Shown piece by piece: positions 57,689 to 64,000 of a DNA stretch of 64,000 nt. The position numbers and the translations under genes are program-made. Within the stretch, counting starts at the first letter, position 1. Each line of letters opens with the position of its first letter. The notes below the pieces were generated by a model. The model did not search any database and was not told the origin of the DNA. It saw only the letters and a program-made list of their open reading frames with translations. The DNA comes from Serinicoccus chungangensis. Its GTDB lineage: Bacteria; Actinomycetota; Actinomycetes; Actinomycetales; Dermatophilaceae. The stretch covers positions 62,001 to 126,000 of the forward strand of contig NZ_LQBL01000032.1 in assembly GCF_001483745.1 (NCBI RefSeq). Direction: 5' to 3'.

Positions 57689-57704
57689 TGTGATCTAGGT
57701 CACA
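57689..57704. promoter_or_regulatory. CRP/GlxR-type operator
   Basis: TGTGATCTAGGTCACA matches TGTGA-N6-TCACA exactly, the site of CRP-family regulators (Crp in mycobacteria, GlxR in corynebacteria). The arms extend to GGTGTGA/TCACACC. It lies 36-51 nt upstream of the molybdenum oxidoreductase ATG and just past the stop of the GNAT gene, so it should act on the oxidoreductase-fasciclin pair. Confidence 0.8.
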
Positions 57705-57710
57705 CCGTCA

Positions 57711-58139
57711 TCACCGTAGCTGCACGAAGGCGCGCAGGCGCCCGTCCTCGTGGTCGCGGATCTCGGTCCAGCCGAGCGACTCGTAGAAGGCCCGCTGGCC
57801 GGGCTCGTCCTCAGTGAGCAGGACCTTCTGGCGGCACTGGGAGAAGGGCTCCAGGGCGGCGACCACCAGAGCTCGCCCCACCCCTTCCCGCTGCAGCTCG
57901 GGGCGCACCAGGACGTCCTGCAGGTAGGCGATGGTCGCCCCGTCGGAGATGACCCGCGCGAGGCCGAGGAGGTCCTCGCCGTAGCGCGCCGTGACGACCC
58001 GCGTCGATCCGGCGACGGCGGCCTCGAGGGTCTCGGGGTCGGTGGTGTAGGACGACCAGCCCACGGCGTCGTAGAGCCCGAGCAGCTCCTCGCGACCCGG
58101 GCGGTCATCAGCGCTGATGAGAATCTCGTGGCCGGCCAC
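57711..58139 (-). CDS. GNAT family N-acetyltransferase
   Basis: A 142-residue single GNAT domain with acetyl-CoA motif A YLQDVLVRPELQREGVGRAL and the C-terminal AFYESLGWTE block. Substrate unknown. It stands upstream of the oxidoreductase on the same strand, but the CRP-type site between them suggests a separate promoter for that gene. Confidence 0.85.
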   Translation of the reverse strand: MAGHEILISADDRPGREELLGLYDAVGWSSYTTDPETLEAAVAGSTRVVTARYGEDLLGLARVISDGATIAYLQDVLVRPELQREGVGRALVVAALEPFSQCRQKVLLTEDEPGQRAFYESLGWTEIRDHEDGRLRAFVQLR

Positions 58140-58246
58140 GCGGCCAGCCTAGCCAGCCCGGCGGGCCCCCGCCATCGCTCGTGCCACCGGCTGCCGCCCG
58201 AGGTCGGACCCGCGCCCGGGAGGTGGACGGCGTCGAGAGAGGCGGC

Positions 58247-58291
58247 TACGATCATTTCATCCAGCGAACTCGTCATTCCATCAAATGGAAT
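58247..58291 (+). promoter_or_regulatory. aceB promoter with operator palindrome
   Basis: A -10-like TACGAT (58247-58252) is followed by the perfect palindrome ATTCCAT-CAA-ATGGAAT at 58275-58291, between the expected transcription start and the Shine-Dalgarno. The TTCCA...TGGAA pattern recalls operators of IclR-family regulators that control glyoxylate genes. A partial copy (ATTTCATC) lies just upstream. The regulator gene is not in the window. Confidence 0.55.
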
Positions 58292-58305
58292 ACCCGGAGG
58301 TGCCC

Positions 58306-59922
58306 ATGACCACCACATCCACCCCCGCCCTGGACCTGCCCGCCGGCGTCGAGGTCACCGGTGCCCTCCGCCCCGGCTACGAGCAGATCCTCAGCCGACC
58401 GGCGCTCGAGCTGGTCGCCTCCCTGCACCGGGAGCTGGAGCCGCGTCGGCAGGAGCGGCTGGCCGCCCGTGCAGAGGTCGTGGCGCGGGTCGCCGCCGGG
58501 GAGGACCTCGACCTCCTGCCCGAGACCGAGCACGTGCGCGCCGACCCCACCTGGCGGGTCGCGGAGCCTGCGCCGGGCCTGCAGGACCGGCGGGTCGAGA
58601 TGACCGGGCCGACCGACCGCAAGATGACCATCAACGCGATGAACTCCGGTGCCCGGGTCTGGTTGGCCGACCAGGAGGACGCGAACACCCCGTTGTGGGA
58701 GAACGTCGTCGAGGGGCAGATCAACCTGCGCGACGCCGTCCTGGGCACCATCTCGTTCACCTCCCCGGAGGGCAAGGAGTACGCCCTGGCCACCACCGAC
58801 CACGCCAGCCTGCCGACCATCGTCATGCGACCCCGCGGGTGGCACCTGGGCGAGAAGCACGTCACCGTCGACGGGCAGCGGGTCGCCGGCGGCCTGGTGG
58901 ACTTCGCGCTGTTCATGTGCGCCAGCGCCCGGGCCCAGCTGGATGCCGGCAAGGGGCCCTACCTCTACCTGCCCAAGATGGAGCACCACCTCGAGGCCCG
59001 GCTGTGGAACGACGCCTTCCTCCTGGCGCAGGAGGCCCTGGGACTGCCCCGTGGCACCATCCGCGCCACCTGCCTCATCGAGACCTTCCCGGCGGCCTTC
59101 CAGATGGAGGAGATCCTCTGGGAGCTGCGCGAGCACTCCGCCGGGCTCAACGCCGGCCGCTGGGACTACCTCTTCAGCGTCATCAAGACCTACCGCACCC
59201 GCGGTGCGGACTTCGTGCTCCCCGACCGGGCCTCCGTGACGATGACGGCGCCGTTCATGCGCGCCTACACCGAGCTGCTGGTGAGCACCTGCCACCGGCG
59301 CGGCGCCCACGCCATCGGGGGGATGGCGGCGTTCATCCCGTCCGCGGACGAGGAGGTCAACGCCGCCGCCTTCCAGAAGGTGACCGCCGACAAGCAGCGC
59401 GAGGCCGAGGACGGGTTCGACGGGTCGTGGGTGGCGCACCCCGGCATGGTGCCCACCTGCCGCGAGGTCTTCGACCACGTCCTGGGCGAGCGCCCCCACC
59501 AACTGGACCGCACCCGGGAGGACGTCCAGGTCCGGCCCGCCGACCTGCTGGACGTCGCCGCGACCCCCGGCGAGGTGACCGAGCGGGGGTTGCGGGCCAA
59601 CATCGAGGTCGGCATACGGTACCTGTCCGTCTGGCTGACGGGCCGTGGCGCCGTGGGCATCCACCACCTCATGGAGGACGCCGCGACGGCGGAGATCAGC
59701 CGCAGCCAGGTGTGGCAGTGGCTCCACCAGGGCGTGACGCTCGCCGACACCGGCGAGCAGGTGACCCGCGAGCTCATCCACCGGCTGACCGACGAGGTGC
59801 TCGCCGACCTGCCCGGCGGGGCGTCCGACCACCGCGCGGCCACCGACCTCTTCCTGCAGGTGGCCGTCGCCGACGAGTTCGTCGACTTCCTCACCGTCCC
59901 GGCCTACGAGACGATGCCCTGA
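58306..59922 (+). CDS. aceB: malate synthase A
   Basis: A 538-residue enzyme that condenses glyoxylate and acetyl-CoA to malate. The family signature appears as REHSAGLNAGRWDYLF, with VEMTGPTDRKMTINAMNSGA and LIETFPAAFQMEEIL. GGAGG lies 5 nt before ATG 58306, which rules out ATG 58285 inside the operator. It is followed after 54 nt by glcD, so glycolate-derived glyoxylate is a likely substrate source. Confidence 0.96.
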   Translation: MTTTSTPALDLPAGVEVTGALRPGYEQILSRPALELVASLHRELEPRRQERLAARAEVVARVAAGEDLDLLPETEHVRADPTWRVAEPAPGLQDRRVEMTGPTDRKMTINAMNSGARVWLADQEDANTPLWENVVEGQINLRDAVLGTISFTSPEGKEYALATTDHASLPTIVMRPRGWHLGEKHVTVDGQRVAGGLVDFALFMCASARAQLDAGKGPYLYLPKMEHHLEARLWNDAFLLAQEALGLPRGTIRATCLIETFPAAFQMEEILWELREHSAGLNAGRWDYLFSVIKTYRTRGADFVLPDRASVTMTAPFMRAYTELLVSTCHRRGAHAIGGMAAFIPSADEEVNAAAFQKVTADKQREAEDGFDGSWVAHPGMVPTCREVFDHVLGERPHQLDRTREDVQVRPADLLDVAATPGEVTERGLRANIEVGIRYLSVWLTGRGAVGIHHLMEDAATAEISRSQVWQWLHQGVTLADTGEQVTRELIHRLTDEVLADLPGGASDHRAATDLFLQVAVADEFVDFLTVPAYETMP

Positions 59923-59976
59923 GCCGGCCGGGTCCGTGACCTACGCTGGGCCGAGGGTGCACCGAGGAGGCAGGCG

Positions 59977-61452
59977 ATGACGCAGACGGACCCACGGGCG
60001 GGGGTCGGCGCGGTCCTGCGCGACCTGCGTGAGCGGCTGCCCGAGCACGTGCTCGTCACCGACCCCGCCCAGCGGGAGACGTATGCCTGCGACGGGCTGG
60101 CGGCATACCGCGTCCGGCCGGCGCTCGTCGTCCTCGTCGAGAGCGCGGACCAGGTCGCCGAGGTCGTCCGGGCCTGCGCGTGCCACGACGTGCCCTTCGT
60201 CGCCCGCGGCTCGGGCACCGGGCTGTCCGGGGGTGCGCTCCCCCACGCCGACGGGGTCCTCGTCGTCACCAGCCGGCTGCGCACGCTGCACGAGGTGCGC
60301 CCGGAGGACCAGCGGGCGGTCGTCGACCCCGGCGTGGTCAACCTCGCGGTGAGCAGGGCGGCCGAGCCCGGGGGGTACTACTTCGCCCCCGATCCGAGCA
60401 GCCAGCAGATCTGCTCCATCGGCGGCAACGTCGCCGAGAACTCCGGCGGCGCGCACTGCCTCAAGTACGGCTTCACCGCCGGGCACGTGCTGTCCCTCGA
60501 GGTCGTCACCCCCGACGGCGCGCAGGTCACCCTCGGCACCGAGGCCCCGGACGCCCCGGGGTACGACCTGCTCGGCGCCTTCGTGGGCAGCGAGGGGACC
60601 CTGGGCGTCGCGACCCGGGCCACCCTCCGGCTCACCCGGCTGCCCGAGGACGTCCGCACCTGCCTCGCCGGCTTCGGCGGCACCGACGAGGCCGGCGCGG
60701 CGACCAGCGCGATCATCGCCGCCGGGATCGTGCCAGCAGCGATCGAGATCATGGACGCCCTGGCCGTCGAGGCCGCCGAGGCAGCGGTCTCCTGCGGCTA
60801 CCCCGAAGGTGCGGGAGCGGTCCTCGTCGTGGAGCTGGACGGCCCCGCCGTCGAGGTGGAGCAGGAGCTGGACCGGGTGCGGCGGCTGTGCGCGGAGCAC
60901 GGCGCGGTCGAGTTCCGGACCGCGGCGGACGCCGCGGAGCGCGCCGAGATCTGGAAGGGGCGCAAGTCGGCCTTCGCCGCGGTCGGGCGGATCTCGCCGG
61001 ACTACATCGTCCAGGACGGCGTGGTGCCCCGGACCTCCCTCCCGGAGGTGCTGCGGGAGATGGGTCGCATCAGCGCCGAGCGCGGGGTCCGGGTCGCCAA
61101 CGTCTTCCACGCCGGTGACGGCAACCTGCACCCGCTCGTGCTCTTCGACGCCGCCCAGGAGGGCGCGACCGAGCGCGCCGAGGAGGTGTCGGGGATGATC
61201 CTCGACCTGTGCGTCGCGCACGGCGGGTCCATCACCGGGGAGCACGGCGTGGGCGCGGACAAGGCGCGCTACATGCCGCGGATGTTCGAGCCCGCCGACC
61301 TCGACACCATGCAGCTGCTGCGCTGCGCCTTCGACCCCGCGGGGCTGGCCAACCCGGGCAAGATCTACCCGACACCGCGGATGTGCGGCGAGCGCCCGCG
61401 GGTGGTGCACGCGGCGGACGAGCCGTCCGTCGACGGGGCCGAGGTCTTCTGA
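59977..61452 (+). CDS. glcD: glycolate oxidase subunit GlcD (FAD-linked)
   Basis: A 491-residue FAD-binding type 4 oxidase. FAD site VARGSGTGLSGGALPHADGV, C-terminal FHAGDGNLHPLVLFD and GEHGVGADKARYM. With GlcE and GlcF it oxidises glycolate (or D-lactate) to glyoxylate and passes electrons to quinone. GAGGAGG precedes the ATG. Its stop overlaps the glcE ATG by one base (TGATG). Confidence 0.94.
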   Translation: MTQTDPRAGVGAVLRDLRERLPEHVLVTDPAQRETYACDGLAAYRVRPALVVLVESADQVAEVVRACACHDVPFVARGSGTGLSGGALPHADGVLVVTSRLRTLHEVRPEDQRAVVDPGVVNLAVSRAAEPGGYYFAPDPSSQQICSIGGNVAENSGGAHCLKYGFTAGHVLSLEVVTPDGAQVTLGTEAPDAPGYDLLGAFVGSEGTLGVATRATLRLTRLPEDVRTCLAGFGGTDEAGAATSAIIAAGIVPAAIEIMDALAVEAAEAAVSCGYPEGAGAVLVVELDGPAVEVEQELDRVRRLCAEHGAVEFRTAADAAERAEIWKGRKSAFAAVGRISPDYIVQDGVVPRTSLPEVLREMGRISAERGVRVANVFHAGDGNLHPLVLFDAAQEGATERAEEVSGMILDLCVAHGGSITGEHGVGADKARYMPRMFEPADLDTMQLLRCAFDPAGLANPGKIYPTPRMCGERPRVVHAADEPSVDGAEVF

Positions 61453-62765
61453 TGTCGCTCGAGCAGCTCCTGGGGGCGACGTGCGCGGTGCGGCCGGCCG
61501 CTGAGGAGGACGGGGTCGACGGCGTCCCCGCCCGGGTGGTGGCGCGACCGGCGTCCGCGCAGGAGACCTCGGAGCTGATGCGCGCCTGCTCGGCCCACGG
61601 TCTCGCGGTGGTGGTGCGCGGCCACGGCAGCAAGCTGGAGTGGGGTCGCCCGCCGGAACGCGTCGACGTCGTCCTCGAGACGGGCGGCATGGCCGGGCTG
61701 GTCGAGCACGCGCGCGGCGACCTGGTCGCGACGGCCGGAGCCGGTATGCCGCTCACCAGGTTGCGCCACCTGCTGGCCGACGCGGGGCACGAGCTGGTGG
61801 TCGACGACCTCGCGGTCGGTCGTGGGGCGGACGCGGCCGGGTCCACCCTGGGCGGTGCCGTGGCGACCAACCTGTCCGGTCCCCGGCGGCTGCGGGCCGG
61901 TCCCCTGCGCGACCTCGTGCTCGGGGTGCGCCTCGTGCTCGCCGACGGGACCGTCGCCCGGGCCGGCGGCAGGGTCGTCAAGAACGTCGCCGGCTACGAC
62001 CTGGGCAAGCTCATGACCGGCTCCTTCGGCACCCTGGCCGTCGTCACCGAGGTCACCGTGCGGTTGCACCCCGAGCCGCAGGAGGTCCGGCAGGTGCACG
62101 CCCTCGTGCCCCGCGAGCACCTCGCGCCCGTGCTGGCGCACCTCGTCAGGACCCGGACCGCACCGCACGTCCTCGACGTGCACGCCGTTCCGGGGGCGGA
62201 CGCCCAGGTGTCGGTCGGCCTGGGCGGGAGCCCCGGGAGCACGCGACGCCGGGCCGCGCAGCTCGCCGCCGAGCTCTCCTCGCCCGGTCTCGTGGGCTCT
62301 GCCGAGGCCGTCGTCGCCGTCGACCCGGAGCGCGTCACCGTGGAGGAGATCGCCCACGTCGTCCCGAGCGCCGCCGAGCCCTGGTCCACCGCGGAGGAGG
62401 TGGCCAGGCGGCCGACCCTGCTCCGGGTCACGACGCGGCTGAGCGGCACCGCCGAGCTGGTGCAGGTCGCGAACGACCACGGGCTGACGATCACGGGTTC
62501 CGCCGGGGTCGGGGTGCTGCGCGCCATCCTCCCCGAGGAGGCGCAGGTCGAGACGGCGCTCGGTGCCGTGATGGCGGTGCGGGCGGCGACGACGCGGCTG
62601 GGCGGGTCCACCGTGGTCCTCGACGCCCCGCCCGCCGTCAAGGCGTCGCTCGACGCAGAGGGCACCTGGGGGCCGGTGCCCGGGCTGGAGCTCATGCGCC
62701 GGGTGAAGGCGCAGTTCGACCCCGGGCGCACCCTGGCGCCGGGCCGCTTCGTGGGAGGACTGTGA
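61452..62765 (+). CDS. glcE: glycolate oxidase subunit GlcE (FAD-binding)
   Basis: A 437-residue FAD-binding type 4 subunit, degenerate relative to GlcD. VVVRGHGSKLEWGRPPERV, AAGSTLGGAVATNLSGPRR and RVVKNVAGYDLGKLMTGS are GlcE hallmarks. It is 1-bp coupled to glcD and to glcF. Confidence 0.93.
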   Translation: MSLEQLLGATCAVRPAAEEDGVDGVPARVVARPASAQETSELMRACSAHGLAVVVRGHGSKLEWGRPPERVDVVLETGGMAGLVEHARGDLVATAGAGMPLTRLRHLLADAGHELVVDDLAVGRGADAAGSTLGGAVATNLSGPRRLRAGPLRDLVLGVRLVLADGTVARAGGRVVKNVAGYDLGKLMTGSFGTLAVVTEVTVRLHPEPQEVRQVHALVPREHLAPVLAHLVRTRTAPHVLDVHAVPGADAQVSVGLGGSPGSTRRRAAQLAAELSSPGLVGSAEAVVAVDPERVTVEEIAHVVPSAAEPWSTAEEVARRPTLLRVTTRLSGTAELVQVANDHGLTITGSAGVGVLRAILPEEAQVETALGAVMAVRAATTRLGGSTVVLDAPPAVKASLDAEGTWGPVPGLELMRRVKAQFDPGRTLAPGRFVGGL

Positions 62766-64000
62766 TGAGCACGCAGCAGGGACCGACACCGCGCCGCACG
62801 CTGCTCGGGATGCCCCGGGTCCGCGGGACCGCCTCGCCGGTCCTGGCCGACCCGGCCTTCGACGCGTCCCGGCCGCCCGACCCGGACCTGCTGGACGACT
62901 GCGTGCACTGCGGCTTCTGCCTCACCACCTGTCCGACCTACCAGCTGTGGGGCGAGGAGATGGACAGCCCCCGGGGCCGCATCGACCAGATCCGGTCCGC
63001 CTCCGAGGGCGCACCCCTCACCGCCGCGACGGTCGGGCACCTCGACGCCTGCCTCGGCTGCATGGCCTGCGTGACGAGCTGCCCCTCAGGCGTGCGCTAC
63101 GACCTCCTCCTGGAGCAGACCCGGGCCCAGGTCGAGCGCCGGGTCACCCGGCCCCCTCGCGACCGCGCCCTGCGCGCGCTCGTCTTCGCCCTCTTCCCGC
63201 ACCCCCGACGGCTGCGGCTGCTCCGGGGGCCGCTGCGCGCCGCGCAGCGCTCCGGCGCCCTCGGCCTGCTGCGCCGCACCGGGCTGGTGGGGCGGGTCAG
63301 CCCGGAGCTGGAGGTCATGCAGTCGCTGGCCCCGCCACTCGGCCCCCGGGTGACCGTGGCGCCTCGTACCCCGGCGCAGGGGCCCCGACGTGCGGTGGTG
63401 GGGATGCTCACCGGGTGCGTCCAGCGCGAGTTCTTCGGTGAGGTCAACGCCGCGACCGTCCGGGTGCTCGCCGCCGAGGGCTGCGAGGTGGTCGCCCCCG
63501 AGACGCAGGGCTGCTGCGGCGCGCTCTCGGTACACACCGGCCGGGAGGAGGAGGGCCGCACCTTCGCCCGCCGCCTCGTCGACACCTTCGAGGCGGCCGG
63601 CGTCGAGACGGTCGTGGTCAACTCCGCGGGGTGCGGCTCCACGATGAAGGAGTACGCCCACCTGCTCGCGGACGACCCGGACTACGCCGCGCGCGCCCGG
63701 GTGTTCGCCGACCGGGTCCGTGACCTGAGCGAGATCCTCGTCGAGCTGGGGCCGCAGGCTCCACGGCACCCGGTGGCCGCGACCACCGAGCCCCTCACCC
63801 TCGCCTACCACGACGCCTGCCACCTCCGGCACGCCCAGGGCGTGGTCAGCGCCCCGCGCCAGCTGCTCGGCGCCATCCCGGGGGTGGACCTGGTCGAGAT
63901 CCCGGACGGGGAGATCTGCTGCGGGTCCGCCGGCGTCTACAACATCCTGCAGCCGGAGCCGGCGACCGAGCTCGGTGACCGCAAGGCCGCGAGCATCCTG
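62765..64000 (+). CDS. glcF: glycolate oxidase iron-sulfur subunit GlcF (3' end outside window)
   Basis: The frame is open to the window end, 412 codons. Two 4Fe-4S motifs: C46, C49, C52, C56 (CVHCGFCLTTCP) and C96, C99, C102, C106 (CLGCMACVTSCPSG). Two CCG domains follow (TQGCCGALSVHTG, EICCGSAGVYNILQP). GlcF passes electrons from the flavin subunits to the membrane. The ATG overlaps the glcE stop by one base. Only the last few residues should be missing, judged by family length of about 400-430. Confidence 0.94.
   Translation, partial: MSTQQGPTPRRTLLGMPRVRGTASPVLADPAFDASRPPDPDLLDDCVHCGFCLTTCPTYQLWGEEMDSPRGRIDQIRSASEGAPLTAATVGHLDACLGCMACVTSCPSGVRYDLLLEQTRAQVERRVTRPPRDRALRALVFALFPHPRRLRLLRGPLRAAQRSGALGLLRRTGLVGRVSPELEVMQSLAPPLGPRVTVAPRTPAQGPRRAVVGMLTGCVQREFFGEVNAATVRVLAAEGCEVVAPETQGCCGALSVHTGREEEGRTFARRLVDTFEAAGVETVVVNSAGCGSTMKEYAHLLADDPDYAARARVFADRVRDLSEILVELGPQAPRHPVAATTEPLTLAYHDACHLRHAQGVVSAPRQLLGAIPGVDLVEIPDGEICCGSAGVYNILQPEPATELGDRKAASIL

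Overview
The window looks like a chromosomal segment of a very high-G+C actinobacterium, probably in Micrococcales near Intrasporangiaceae/Ornithinimicrobiaceae (inference). The grounds are strong GC3 bias, frequent GTG starts, CCA-less tRNA genes, DUF3145, DUF3097 and DUF2277 proteins, a gluABCD operon, a CIRCE-hrcA-dnaJ operon, and the actinobacterial gene order hrcA-dnaJ-rsmE-phoH-ybeY-corC-era-recO-uppS. Almost all of it is housekeeping. No prophage, insertion sequence, CRISPR array or defence island was seen.

Layout. 1-2.2 kb: end of a type II fatty-acid synthesis cluster (fabH partial, acpP, fabF). 2.3-4.6 kb: glycosyltransferase, DUF3145 protein, CBS protein. 4.7 kb: tRNA with CAT anticodon. 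4.9-8.2 kb: glutamate-type ABC transporter. 8.5-11.3 kb: 22-bp tandem repeats, tRNA-Asn, a hypothetical gene and dnaG. 11.5-14.0 kb: MFS transporter and a stand-alone LigD-type polymerase. 14.0-15.1 kb: a decayed junction joining the tail of a regulator to a 5'-truncated Nramp transporter. 15.2-24.3 kb: glgC and two tightly coupled minus-strand groups (DUF2277, metallo-motif protein, dgt, nitronate monooxygenase, kinase; lysG-dusB). 24.4-30.0 kb: lysE, glyS and a Zur-regulated zinc uptake operon (znuA-znuC-znuB-zur). 30.1-33.8 kb: acetyltransferase-methyltransferase fusion, uppS, recO and alkB, with an SOS-box-like site between recO and alkB. 33.9-38.0 kb: dihydroxyacetone kinase operon dhaKLM, in which DhaM carries HPr and a full Enzyme I. 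38.5-46.9 kb: era-corC-ybeY-phoH-MFS-rsmE-dnaJ-hrcA with a CIRCE operator. 46.9-50.0 kb: fumC, repeat arrays, DUF3097 and DUF4870 genes. 50.4-55.2 kb: hemW, ppk2, trmB, lepA. 55.4-58.1 kb: fasciclin lipoprotein and membrane molybdenum oxidoreductase behind a perfect CRP/GlxR-type site, then a GNAT gene. 58.3-64 kb: malate synthase and glycolate oxidase glcD-glcE-glcF (cut by the window end), a route glycolate to glyoxylate to malate.

Themes across the window. The octamer GGTATGCC (either strand) occurs about 27 times, in all reading frames and in spacers, roughly ten times more than composition predicts. Many genes have a TANNNT element 6-9 nt before the start codon and no Shine-Dalgarno, so leaderless mRNAs look common; this was used to choose starts. 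Many neighbours overlap by 1 or 4 bp, implying translational coupling. Spacers hold several perfect hairpins and two families of short tandem repeats.

I found no clear candidate for a wholly new multi-gene system. The items most worth a second look are the octamer, the intergenic repeat families, the Nramp/regulator deletion junction, the SOS-like box at alkB, the GNAT-methyltransferase fusion and the alternative hairpins upstream of dhaK.
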